Shown here: one piece after another, positions 1-7,823 of the stretch | How the letters are laid out: the number at the start of each line of letters is the position of its first letter | How positions within the stretch are numbered: the first letter of the stretch is position 1 | Source of the DNA: Acidobacteriota bacterium | GTDB lineage: Bacteria > Acidobacteriota > Terriglobia > Bryobacterales > Bryobacteraceae | DNA: 46,733 nt | Assembly (NCBI GenBank): GCA_003223115.1 | Contig: QHXW01000272.1 | Span: forward strand, 1 to 46,733 | Direction: 5' to 3' | Position numbers and translations under genes: made by a program | The notes under the pieces: model-generated | The model's input: only the letters and a program-made list of their open reading frames with translations | What the model was told of the DNA's origin: nothing | Databases searched by the model: none

Positions 1-1
1 C

Positions 2-883
2 TGGAACACAGCGACGCAGTTGCCAGGCGCGCAGATCGATCTGATCACCGGGTGGCTGGATGACGCATCCCAGACCGCTTGGGGACGGCCTGTAAATGCC
101 GTGGTGGCTACGACAGGCAGTCTGCTGATTTCTGACGATCAGGCTGGCGCCATTTACCGGATGACCTATGCTCCGGCCGCGGTGTCTGCCGCGAGCGGCG
201 TGGCAATCCTGACGCCCGAATCCATCGGGTCGATTTATGGCGCGAATCTCAGCTTGCAGACAGTGGGCGCCACTTCCCCAGACTGGCCCACGTCACTGGC
301 TGGAGCGACGGTAACGGTTCAAGACACCACAGGAACAGCGCGGCCGGCTGGGTTGGCCTACGTCTCGCCGGCACAGATCAATTTCGAAGTGCCCGAGGGA
401 ACGGCGATCGGGAATGCCACCCTGACGCTCCAAAACATTACCGGCACACACGCCTTGGGAAGCGTTCTGATCGCCACCACGGCTCCGTCGCTGTTCACGG
501 CAAATGGAGATGGAAAAGGGGTCGCCGCCGCCACGGCCGTGGAGATTGTCCTGCCGACAACTTTCGAATCTCCGATTCCCGTGTTCACCTGTGAGCGAGC
601 TGGAAACTGCAAGAGCGTACCCATGCAGCTTGGAGTCGACACGCCGATATACGTTTCTTTCTACGGCACCGGCATCCGCGGCCGGTCTTCGCTGAACGAT
701 GTCACGGTCACCATCGGAGGTGTGGCAGCATCGGTCGTCTATGCAGGTCCCCAGCGTACGTATCCCGGACTCGATCAGGTGAATGTGGCATTACCGCTGT
801 CGCTTCATAACGCAGGTGAAGTCGATGTGGTTCTCACGGTGAACGGACAATCCGCCAATACCGTGCGCATCGCCGTCGAGTAG
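2..883 (+). CDS. C-terminal part of a PQQ sugar dehydrogenase-like protein fused to a Solibacter C-terminal domain (5'-truncated)
   Basis: The reading frame is open from base 2, so the gene begins before the window; 293 codons are visible. The first ~55 residues (GRPVNAVVATTGSLLISDD, then AGAIYRMTY) match the last blade and end of sorbosone/PQQ-glucose-dehydrogenase-like propellers, which typically end with a DD-AGAIYR motif. The remaining ~230 residues carry the Solibacter C-terminal domain signature: SIYGANL, a YVSPAQINFEVP block, a variable middle and a VNVALPLSL end. That domain is a secreted Ig-like module of unknown role, common in Solibacter-type Acidobacteria. The fusion suggests an exported sugar-oxidising enzyme. 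The catalytic part lies outside the window, so the enzyme assignment is inferred from a short tail; the C-terminal domain call is firm. Confidence 0.75.
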   Translation, partial: WNTATQLPGAQIDLITGWLDDASQTAWGRPVNAVVATTGSLLISDDQAGAIYRMTYAPAAVSAASGVAILTPESIGSIYGANLSLQTVGATSPDWPTSLAGATVTVQDTTGTARPAGLAYVSPAQINFEVPEGTAIGNATLTLQNITGTHALGSVLIATTAPSLFTANGDGKGVAAATAVEIVLPTTFESPIPVFTCERAGNCKSVPMQLGVDTPIYVSFYGTGIRGRSSLNDVTVTIGGVAASVVYAGPQRTYPGLDQVNVALPLSLHNAGEVDVVLTVNGQSANTVRIAVE

Positions 884-936
884 CGCGCGCCTATCTGGCT
901 TGGCCAGCGCACTGGATGTGATATCTTTTGCTTACC

Positions 937-1788
937 ATGACCTCACGCAATTCCGTTTCCCGCCGGTCGTTTCTCTCTTCGACCGCGTCTGTTGCCATGA
1001 TGTCCGCGGCGACGCGGGGCAACGGCAAGCACGTTCCTGTGGGTCTCGAGCTGTACTCGGTCCGCGATCAGTTGAAAGAGGAACTGATGGGTACCGTCCG
1101 CGCGGTTGCCAAAATGGGCTACGAAGATGTGGAGTTTTATTCTCCATACTTCGCATGGACCGTCGATTACGCCAAGGAGGTGAGAAAGCTTCTGGATGAT
1201 CTGGGAATCCGCTGCCTGTCGACGCACAATGATTCGAAAGCCCTCGCTGCCGAGAACCTTGCGCGCGCCATCGAGCTGAACCAAGCCATTGGAAGCAAGT
1301 TCATTGTGATGGCCAGCGCCGGACGCGTCCAGGGTCTGGATGGCTGGAAGGCAGTGGCCGAGCGTCTCAACCAGGCTCGTGAAAAACTGACGCCGCTGGG
1401 AATGTGCACCGGATATCACAACCATCAGGCGGAATTCAAACTACTCGACGGGCAGCGGCCCATCGAAGTGCTCGCCGCCAACACCAGCAGAGACGTTGCA
1501 CTTCAACTCGACGTCGGCACGTGTCTTGAAGTCGGCGCAGATCCGGTTGCCTGGATCAACAAGAACCCAGGCCGCATCCGCTCTATGCATTGCAAGGACT
1601 GGTCACCCGAGAAGGGTTACAAAGTGCTCTTCGGCGAAGGTGTGGCGCCTTGGAAGAAAATCTTCGAGGCTGCCGAAAAGACCGGGGGTATCGAATATTA
1701 CCTGATCGAGCAGGAAGGCAGCGAATACCAGCCGCTCGAGACAGTAAAACGTTGTTTGGCGGCTTTCAAAAAACTGCAGGGAGCGTAG
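937..1788 (+). CDS. Tat-exported sugar phosphate isomerase/epimerase-like TIM-barrel protein
   Basis: A protein of 283 residues starting at ATG 937; an in-frame TTG at 928 is also possible. The N-terminus SRRSFLSSTASVAMMSA has a twin-arginine motif and a short hydrophobic stretch, so Tat export is likely. The body is an AP-endonuclease-2-type TIM barrel: GLELYSVRD near the start, MGYEDVEFYSP, GYHNHQAEF, LQLDVGTCLEVGADP and MHCKDWSP. The metal-binding His/Asp/Glu residues of the xylose isomerase-like family are present (NHQAEF, LDVGT, HCKD, LIEQEG). Such exported family members are abundant in Acidobacteria and Planctomycetes and are presumed to act on sugars. It lies 53 nt after the preceding gene and is followed by a transposase scrap, so it appears monocistronic. 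The substrate is unknown. Confidence 0.85.
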   Translation: MTSRNSVSRRSFLSSTASVAMMSAATRGNGKHVPVGLELYSVRDQLKEELMGTVRAVAKMGYEDVEFYSPYFAWTVDYAKEVRKLLDDLGIRCLSTHNDSKALAAENLARAIELNQAIGSKFIVMASAGRVQGLDGWKAVAERLNQAREKLTPLGMCTGYHNHQAEFKLLDGQRPIEVLAANTSRDVALQLDVGTCLEVGADPVAWINKNPGRIRSMHCKDWSPEKGYKVLFGEGVAPWKKIFEAAEKTGGIEYYLIEQEGSEYQPLETVKRCLAAFKKLQGA

Positions 1789-1858
1789 TGAGCGTCGCAG
1801 CTAAGTCGGAGTCAAACAATAAGCTGGACAATTGTTTGAGGCGAGCGTATTTCAGGGT

Positions 1859-2125
1859 GGATGATCAGGTCCACGCAAGGGCGGTCCGATTCGGGGGACT
1901 GAAAGACGATGGCTGAAGGTGTTTCGCACCTTGAATGAGTTTCAGGCGAGGCTGTTCGCCGCAGTTAAGGCGTTGGATTTGGGGCGGGGCGGCATTAGTC
2001 GCTTGGCGGCGTTGACGGGGCTCACGACGATTACCAAAGCAGTCGAGGAGTTGGGAAGCGGCGCCAAGCTGGTGAACCCCGGCGAAGGCCGGGTGAGGCG
2101 AGATACAGCTCCGACGCCACAAAGT
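1859..2125 (+). pseudogene. N-terminal fragment of an ISAzo13-type transposase
   Basis: Translation across two frames gives a short tract (ARAVRFGGLKDDG, stop, frame change) followed by LNEFQARLFAAVKALDLGRG and GISRLAALTGL, then GRVRR. This resembles the helix-turn-helix start of ISAzo13-family transposases, which have an L-ER-RL-AA-EA-ALGRGGIS-VA-TG pattern followed by G-GRVRR-GGGRK. The catalytic domain is absent: similarity ends near 2125 and the frame then runs antisense over the ROK gene. At least one frameshift separates the first 13 residues from the rest. It is a dead insertion remnant in the gap between the epimerase-like gene and the ROK kinase. The assignment rests on recognition of a short domain only. 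Confidence 0.55.
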
Positions 2126-2231
2126 TCATCCAGCATGGAACTACACAATCTCACCTCGCCAACGCGCGTGATCCCTGCAGCGATTCGTCCATATTATTTC
2201 TTAACTTCCCCTAAGTGGTCTGCCGCGAGAT

Positions 2232-3215
2232 TCAAGCCGTCGCGGTGCGGCTTCGTGCTTCGAGTGCCAGAGCCGCCGCGCCAATCACTCCGGATGGATC
2301 TATCAGTTGCGAGCGAACAACAGCGATCTCCCGTCGAAGGAAGGCCCGCGTCCGCCATGTGATTTCCGCGCGCAACGGCTCGAGCAGTACGTCTCCGGCT
2401 TCTGAAATCTGCCCGCCGAGAATGATCTTCTCCGGATCCAGCACGAATGCCAGACCAGCGATGGCTGCGCCCAACACTCTAGTGGCTTTGCGGACGATGT
2501 CGCTTGCGACTGCATCTCCTTGCCGCGCCAGATCGAACACCTCCGCACAAGTGGGCACCTTCGATCCGTGCGCCAGAAGGCGTGAGTCGACTCCGCGATG
2601 AATCGCACCGAAGGCTTGGCTTTCGATGGTGCGCGCCGAGAACACCGTCTCGAGGCACCCGCGGTTGCCACAGATGCAGAGCGTACCCTCCGGGTCTACC
2701 GTGAGGTGCCCCATGTGCCCAGCCGCGCCCGTCGTCCCACGCAGAATCCGGCCATCCGACAGAATCGCGCCGCCCACGCCCGTTCCCAACGTGAGCATCA
2801 ACGCATTGCGGCACTGGCACGCGGCTCCCCAGAACATTTCTCCGGCCAGCGCCACTCGGGCGTCATTGTCGGCAACGATCATCGTACCGGTGGGCAGTAC
2901 TGGAGCTAACATCTGCGCCAGCACTTGTTCTTCGAGATAATGCAGCGTACCAGGTAGCGATTCCACTTGGCTGGTGTGCGGATTGATGAGTCCCTTGCAG
3001 CCGATTCCCACTGCCCGAATATTGGCGTGAGACGCAATCAGTTCCTCCAACAATCCACACACGGCCTGCCGAAATGCAATCAAAGACGCAGGCGTATTCA
3101 AGCGTCTGGTATCAACGACTGACCCGGACTCGTTCACGCAGGCGGCTTTGATCTGTGTCCCGCCGATGTCGAGTCCGATCAGCAGAATTCCGGATTCGGG
3201 CTTCGAAGCGACCAT
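2232..3215 (-). CDS. ROK-family sugar kinase (glucokinase/N-acetylhexosamine kinase-like)
   Basis: 327 residues from ATG at 3215; the frame is open further upstream, but those codons look noncoding and would overlap the divergent SIS gene. Visible motifs are the ATP-binding LIGLDIGGTQIKAA at the N-terminus, catalytic-site ADNDARVALAGE, LGTGVGGAI, the HMGHLTV histidine region, and the ROK zinc site CICGNRGCLE. ROK kinases phosphorylate glucose, mannose or N-acetylated hexosamines; ROK repressors carry an extra N-terminal HTH, which is absent here. It is transcribed away from the SIS-led operon across a 60-bp gap, so the two probably share a control region and a sugar pathway. The exact substrate cannot be read from the sequence. 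Confidence 0.9.
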   Translation of the reverse strand: MVASKPESGILLIGLDIGGTQIKAACVNESGSVVDTRRLNTPASLIAFRQAVCGLLEELIASHANIRAVGIGCKGLINPHTSQVESLPGTLHYLEEQVLAQMLAPVLPTGTMIVADNDARVALAGEMFWGAACQCRNALMLTLGTGVGGAILSDGRILRGTTGAAGHMGHLTVDPEGTLCICGNRGCLETVFSARTIESQAFGAIHRGVDSRLLAHGSKVPTCAEVFDLARQGDAVASDIVRKATRVLGAAIAGLAFVLDPEKIILGGQISEAGDVLLEPLRAEITWRTRAFLRREIAVVRSQLIDPSGVIGAAALALEARSRTATA

Positions 3216-3275
3216 GAAAATCAAGAATACTCCCGTTGTCCGGGCTTCTGTTGTTCTGATATAGGTAGTGGTCGC

Positions 3276-4046
3276 ATGACAGCCGCCGCATCTTACTTCG
3301 ACAAGACTATGGGGCTCCTGCGCGACGTGCGCGATCAGGAATTCGCGGCGATTCTGAAAGCAGCGGACGTCTGCACGTCTTCCATCGCGCAAGGCGGCCT
3401 GGTGTTCTTATTCGGCAACGGCCATTCCCGGATGATGTGCGAGGAAATGACTCCGCGGCAAGGATGCTTTCCAGGTTTTGTGGCTCTGGTGGAGCAGGCG
3501 CTGTCGAACCATGCCGATATCGTCGGCTCGAACGGTCTCCGCGCGCCGCTCTTCCTCGAAAAGTATGAAGGTTATGCGGAAGAAATTCTGAAAAGCTTCC
3601 ACTTCGGCCCGCACGATGCGTTCATGATCATTTCCACCAGCGGCATCCGTCCGGTGGTCGTGGAAATGGCAACCGGAGTCAAGCGTCGCGGCATGACGGT
3701 CATCGCCATCGTATCCCGCCAGCATTCCGAAATCGCCGCCGCGGGGCATTCTTCCGGAAAGAAACTGATCGACCTAGCCGACATCGTGATCGACAATCAT
3801 TGCCCGCCGGGAGATTGTGTGGTGGAAATCGAAGGTCTCGAGTGGCGCACAGGTCCTGCTTCCACAGTAACTGGAGGCATGATCATCAACATGCTGCGTT
3901 GCGAAGTGGCTGAGCGGCTGATAGCGCGCGGATTGAAACCAGTGCTGCTGCCGAGCCACCAGTTCGTCGGCAATGCCGACGCCGCGGAGCAACTCGAACG
4001 TTTTTACGAGGTCTACCGGAAGAGTTTGCGGCATCTATATGAATGA
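3276..4046 (+). CDS. SIS-domain sugar isomerase-like protein (UPF0309-type)
   Basis: 256 residues, ATG at 3276. The single SIS (sugar isomerase) fold shows the phosphosugar-binding loops FLFGNGHSRMM, IISTSGIRPVVVEMA and VIAIVSRQHS, followed by DLADIVIDNHCPPGD. The length and these blocks fit the UPF0309 group of SIS proteins, which often sit beside ROK kinases and sugar oxidoreductases. It is the first gene of a compact operon: the next gene starts 8 nt before this one stops, so translation is probably coupled. A role in isomerising or binding an amino-sugar phosphate is inferred from the fold and from the divergent ROK kinase, not shown. Confidence 0.85.
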   Translation: MTAAASYFDKTMGLLRDVRDQEFAAILKAADVCTSSIAQGGLVFLFGNGHSRMMCEEMTPRQGCFPGFVALVEQALSNHADIVGSNGLRAPLFLEKYEGYAEEILKSFHFGPHDAFMIISTSGIRPVVVEMATGVKRRGMTVIAIVSRQHSEIAAAGHSSGKKLIDLADIVIDNHCPPGDCVVEIEGLEWRTGPASTVTGGMIINMLRCEVAERLIARGLKPVLLPSHQFVGNADAAEQLERFYEVYRKSLRHLYE

Positions 4047-5079
4047 TGTTTCGATTGCGCTCATCGGCTCCGGCTTCGTGGCTGAGTTCTACATGCAAGG
4101 CCTTGCCAACGTGCACGGGCACCGGGTCGTCGCGAACTACTCACGGGAAAAGACACGTGCGGAAACTTTCGCTCAGCGTTGGTCGATCCCAGAACCGGTC
4201 ATGGATCTCGGGAAGCTGATTGGCCGAACCGATATCGGTCTGTACATCATCGCGCTTCCCAACGAAGCCCATCTCCCAGTGTCGCTGGAATTATCCCGCG
4301 CCAGAAAGAATCAGGTGTGCACCAAACCACTCGGTCGCACGCGAGCGGAAGCCAAGGCAATGGTGGAAGCCGCTCGAGCCTCAGGTGCCTTGCATGGTTA
4401 CGCCGAAACGGAAGTGTTCGCGCCCTGTGTGGTCAAAGCCAGGCAAACCATTGAGCAAGGTGGCCTCGGCCGCGTGTTGTGGGTGCGTTCGCGGGAATCG
4501 CACAGCGGGCCTCACAGTCCGCACTTCTGGGATGTGGAGAAAACCGGCGGCGGAGCCATGAATGACCTCGGCTGCCACTGCATCGAAGCGGCTCGTTATT
4601 TTTTCGGAAAAGAAGACAAGATCACAGAAGTGATGGCCTGGGGTGCGCACTTGGTCCATCACGGCAAGACCGCTGGTGAAGATAACGCGTTGCTGGTGCT
4701 GAAATTTTCGAGCGGTGGCATCGGCCACTGCGAACTATCCTGGACCACCAAGGGCGGCCTCGATCTGCGGAACGAAATCCACGGATCGGAAGGCTCAATA
4801 TTCACGGATGTGACTCGCGGCACGCCCATTGCGGCCTTCACCACAGGTTCGGTGGGCTATGTCGTCGAGAAGGCGGACATTGATTTCGGCTGGACGCGGC
4901 CGCTGCCCGAGGAAGCATTCGCCTACGGATATCAGGCGGAGATGCGTCATTTCGTGGACTGCGTGCGCAGTGGGGCTGCGCCTCGCGAAACTTACGAAGA
5001 TGGTTATGCGGTGAATTGTATTCTGGACGCGGGCTACCAGTCGATGCAATCAGGCAAGTGGATTCGCGTGGAATATTGA
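4039..5079 (+). CDS. Gfo/Idh/MocA-family NAD(P)-dependent oxidoreductase
   Basis: 346 residues from ATG 4039, overlapping the SIS stop by 8 nt; the longer upstream frame is a shadow of the SIS gene. The N-terminal Rossmann motif is IALIGSGFVAEFY. The family's EKP catalytic motif appears as VCTKPLGRT, keeping the lysine. The C-terminal alpha/beta domain contains GGGAMNDLGCHCIEAARYF and ends with DCVRSG and a typical AVNCILDAGYQS tail. Members oxidise or reduce sugar or cyclitol hydroxyls at a nucleotide cofactor. Its position between the SIS isomerase and an SDR suggests a sugar catabolic step. The substrate is not predictable. Confidence 0.9.
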   Translation: MNDVSIALIGSGFVAEFYMQGLANVHGHRVVANYSREKTRAETFAQRWSIPEPVMDLGKLIGRTDIGLYIIALPNEAHLPVSLELSRARKNQVCTKPLGRTRAEAKAMVEAARASGALHGYAETEVFAPCVVKARQTIEQGGLGRVLWVRSRESHSGPHSPHFWDVEKTGGGAMNDLGCHCIEAARYFFGKEDKITEVMAWGAHLVHHGKTAGEDNALLVLKFSSGGIGHCELSWTTKGGLDLRNEIHGSEGSIFTDVTRGTPIAAFTTGSVGYVVEKADIDFGWTRPLPEEAFAYGYQAEMRHFVDCVRSGAAPRETYEDGYAVNCILDAGYQSMQSGKWIRVEY

Positions 5080-5118
5080 CAGTCGAACAGCGTCCTCGCA
5101 TTCGTGCGTTTCGAACTT

Positions 5119-5874
5119 ATGGGCAAAGTACTCTTGATCACCGGCTCCACTGGAATCGCCGAAGCCACCGCGCTCAAAGCGGCGCAGCAAGGTGACTCGG
5201 TTTTCGTCATCAGCCGCGACGAATCGCATTGCCGGAGTTTGAGCGCACGGCTGCCGGGATCCGGCTACCACGCGTGTGACCTGCGGGATGAGCACGCTGT
5301 CGAGCAGGCGTTGAAGGCTTGCCTCGAAAAGTTCCACGTTATTGACGCGGTGTTCAACGTGGCCGGTATCAGCGGCCGCCAGTTCGGCGACGGTCCGCTG
5401 CACGAGTGTTCCACTGAAGGCTGGGAGATCACGTTCGATACCAACGTCAAAAGTATGTTTCTGGTATGTCGCGGCGCATTGCGGCATTGGCTGGGCAGCG
5501 GCACTCCCGGGACTGTCTTAAACATGTCCAGCGTGCTGGCCTTCTCACCGCAAGCTCAGCATTTCGCAACGCACGCCTATGCCGCTAGCAAGGGAGCCAT
5601 CATTTCGATGAGCCGCGCCATGGCGGCTTATTATGCGACACACAAGATCCGTGTGAACGTGATCGCACCGGCGCTGGTGCGTACGCCCATGAGCGCGCGA
5701 GCACAGTCGAACCAGGAACTGCTCGACTTTATCGCTCACAAGCAGCCGTTGAGCGGGGGCATGCTTGAAGCCGGCGACGTTGCCGAAACGGTGCTTTTTC
5801 TGCTGGGGGAACAATCGCGCCACATCACCGGACAAGTGGTCAGTGTCGACGGCGGATGGGGGGTGAGCGGATAA
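5119..5874 (+). CDS. Short-chain dehydrogenase/reductase (SDR)
   Basis: 251 residues from ATG 5119 (an in-frame GTG at 5104 is less likely). The catalytic YAASK motif, preceding NMSSV serine block, FNVAGISG (NNAG-type motif), RVNVIAPALVRTPM and the C-terminal VSVDGGWG tail define a classical SDR. The cofactor loop is unusual: TGSTGIAEA is one residue shorter than the normal TGxxxGxG and ends in alanine. It lies 39 nt downstream of the Gfo/Idh/MocA gene and 4 nt upstream of the MetE-like gene, within the same operon. A dehydrogenase step on a sugar or polyol is inferred from context. Confidence 0.88.
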   Translation: MGKVLLITGSTGIAEATALKAAQQGDSVFVISRDESHCRSLSARLPGSGYHACDLRDEHAVEQALKACLEKFHVIDAVFNVAGISGRQFGDGPLHECSTEGWEITFDTNVKSMFLVCRGALRHWLGSGTPGTVLNMSSVLAFSPQAQHFATHAYAASKGAIISMSRAMAAYYATHKIRVNVIAPALVRTPMSARAQSNQELLDFIAHKQPLSGGMLEAGDVAETVLFLLGEQSRHITGQVVSVDGGWGVSG

Positions 5875-5878
5875 CGTC

Positions 5879-6916
5879 ATGAACGAACGCCCGCTACGCA
5901 CCACCGTCATCGGCAGCTATCCGTTTCCGGGCTGGCTCGAGCTTGCCTCGACCAGGCTAGACGAGTTCGGAACTGACGACCTCGCTGAGTTGCTGGATGA
6001 CGCCGTGACCGTGGCGGTCAACGACCAAGTCGCCGCCGGTCTCGATGTGATTACCGATGGTGAGCAAACGCGGCTGGATTTCAACTTGTCGTTCTACGGT
6101 TTTCTCACAGGCATCTCGATCGACTCCCGGCCGAAGCGCCGCTTCGGGCCGCCTGCGCACGATCAGCGCGGCAAGCACGAAGTCACCGGCACGCTCGGGG
6201 CGCCCCGCGGGCTTGGTGCAGTCGACGACTTCAGGCGCCTGGAACGCATCGCGCCCGCTGGTGCCGTGCTGAAGGTCTGCGTGCCCGGTCCATACACGCT
6301 GAGCGGCCGGCTGATTCCCAACCAACAGTACAAGGATCGTTATGCTCTCACCGAAGCGCTGATCCCCATCGTGCGCCAAGAACTGGAAGCGCTGGTGGAT
6401 GCCGGGTGCGCCGAGATCTGCGTCGACGAGCCCTCCATGAGTTGCTACGCATATCGCGAAGACCCGGCACGGTTAGTGGATATCTTGAACAGAACTGTCA
6501 GCGCCATACGCGGCCGTTGCCGGCTCTCTACACACCTGTGCTTCGGGAACTACAAGGCGCGCGCCGTCGCGCCCAGAAAATATGCGCCGATGTTTCCGGC
6601 GTTTCTCGATTTGAATATTGATGAGATGCATCTCGAGATGGCTAGCCGCGAGTTTGCGGAGATCGAGCTGATCCGCACTATCGCCGGGAAGATGGACGTC
6701 GCTGTCGGAATCGTTGACGTGAAAAGTTACTACATCGAGACGCCCGAAGATATTGCGGCCCGCGTACGCAGGTGTCTGGAATTTGCGCCGGCTGACCGGT
6801 TGTCATTTGCTCCGGACTGCGGACTCAGCCAGACCGCGCGCTGGGCGTCCAGGAAAAAACTGAAGGCCCTGGTGGATGGTGTCGAGCAGGTGCGTGCCGG
6901 GCTCGGAATGGCATGA
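5879..6916 (+). CDS. MetE-like (cobalamin-independent methionine synthase C-terminal domain) protein
   Basis: 345 residues, ATG 5879. It matches the catalytic C-terminal barrel of cobalamin-independent methionine synthase as a stand-alone protein: TTVIGSYPFPGWL, VTDGEQTRLDF, YTLSGRLI, IDEPS-type CVDEPSMSC, STHLCFGNYK, DEMHLEMASRE and FAPDCGLSQTARW. The zinc ligands expected in this family (His and Cys in HLCFG, Glu in LEMA, Cys in PDCG) are all visible. Short MetE-like proteins of this size occur in catabolic operons, where they are thought to transfer methyl groups to or from other substrates. It overlaps the following metallohydrolase start by 4 nt (ATGA). Methionine synthesis itself is not implied. 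Confidence 0.82.
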   Translation: MNERPLRTTVIGSYPFPGWLELASTRLDEFGTDDLAELLDDAVTVAVNDQVAAGLDVITDGEQTRLDFNLSFYGFLTGISIDSRPKRRFGPPAHDQRGKHEVTGTLGAPRGLGAVDDFRRLERIAPAGAVLKVCVPGPYTLSGRLIPNQQYKDRYALTEALIPIVRQELEALVDAGCAEICVDEPSMSCYAYREDPARLVDILNRTVSAIRGRCRLSTHLCFGNYKARAVAPRKYAPMFPAFLDLNIDEMHLEMASREFAEIELIRTIAGKMDVAVGIVDVKSYYIETPEDIAARVRRCLEFAPADRLSFAPDCGLSQTARWASRKKLKALVDGVEQVRAGLGMA

Positions 6917-7468
6917 TTCAGCCGGTGCTCAAAGACGAAGATTTCCTCGCAGATGTGCGCGCGGCCAACCAGGACAACGATGATCTCCGTCTTTGGTGGC
7001 TGGGCCAGAGTGGATTTCTGGTTCAGTTTCAACGCAAGCACCTGCTGCTCGATCCGTATTTGTCCGATTCCTTGACGAAGAAATACGCGGCCACCGACAA
7101 GTCGCATGTGCGTATGACAGAGCGCGTGGTCGATCCGGCGCGCCTGGACTTCATCGATGTCGTCACGTCGAGCCACAATCACACGGACCATCTCGATGCC
7201 GAAACGCTGGACCCGCTGCTGAAGATCAATCCGCGGCTCCAGATGATCGTGGCAGCGGCCAACCGCGATTTCGTCGCCACTCGTTTGCGTGTCGATCCCA
7301 GTTTTCCAATCGGCTTGCCCGACGGAGCGTCGGCCGCCGTCGTTCCCTTCCGATTCACGGCCGTTCCCGCTGCGCACGAAGAGTTGACGCCGGAAACCGT
7401 GGGCTTTGTCGTCGAGTGCGGGCCGTGGAGTATTTACCATAGCGGCGACACGATGCTCTACGGGGGCA

Positions 7469-7487
7469 TGGCAGAGCTTGGCAGAGC
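7469..7487 (+). repeat. Period-10 tandem duplication causing a frameshift
   Basis: TGGCAGAGC occurs at 7469-7477 and 7479-7487. Deleting 10 bases restores the metallohydrolase reading GGMAERLRPFDIDV. Confidence 0.85.
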
Positions 7488-7718
7488 GATTGCGGCCATT
7501 CGACATTGATGTTGCGCTGTTACCGATCAACGGGCGCGCGCCTGAGCGCAGAGTGGCTGGAAATCTGAGTGGATCGGAAGCCGCGCGGCTGGCGCAGTCC
7601 ATCACGCGCGTATCGTCATCCCTTGCCACTACGAAATGTTTATGTTCAATACGGCCGCTCCGGCCGAGTTCATCCAGGTGGCCGAGTCGATCGGGCAACC
7701 CTATCACGTCCTCCGCTG

Positions 7719-7738
7719 CGGAGAACGGCGGAGAACGG
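7719..7738 (+). repeat. Exact 10-bp tandem duplication causing a frameshift
   Basis: CGGAGAACGG occurs twice in succession. Deleting one copy restores the natural metallohydrolase end RCGERWESTTLRLVR and its stop at 7771. Confidence 0.9.
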
Positions 7739-7823
7739 TGGGAGAGCACGACCCTCCGGTTGGTGCGGTAAGATCGGAAAGACGCTTGTAACGGGTACGC
7801 CGGCTCCTCCGTCCACCCACCCA

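Larger units (their letters stand above)
6913..7771 (+). pseudogene. UlaG-like MBL-fold metallohydrolase, broken by short tandem duplications
   Basis: The first ~187 codons read as a UlaG/lactonase-type metallo-beta-lactamase-fold protein: LWWLGQSGFLVQF, LLDPYLSDSL, the zinc motif SSHNHTDHLD, AAHEE and YHSGDTMLYGGMAE. The frame then stops at 7509. The missing part continues in frame +2 (RLRPFDIDVALLPINGRAP, RVAGNLSG, AARLAQSI), returns to the first frame near 7602 (ARIVIPCHYEMFMFNTAAP, VLRCGER) and ends in frame +2 again with GERWESTTLRLVR and a stop at 7771. The first break is a period-10 duplication with 9 matching bases (7469-7477/7479-7487); the last is an exact 10-bp tandem duplication (7719-7728/7729-7738); the middle one looks like a 1-nt loss near 7602. 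It starts by ATGA overlap with the MetE-like gene. A truncated 198-residue product would lack the last His ligand (PCHYEM). Confidence 0.85.

Noticed and set aside
2232-3392. The longer 386-residue ROK frame starting at 3392
   Set aside because: The first 59 residues are antisense to the SIS gene and lack similarity to ROK proteins; ATG 3215 precedes the DIGGT motif at the usual distance.
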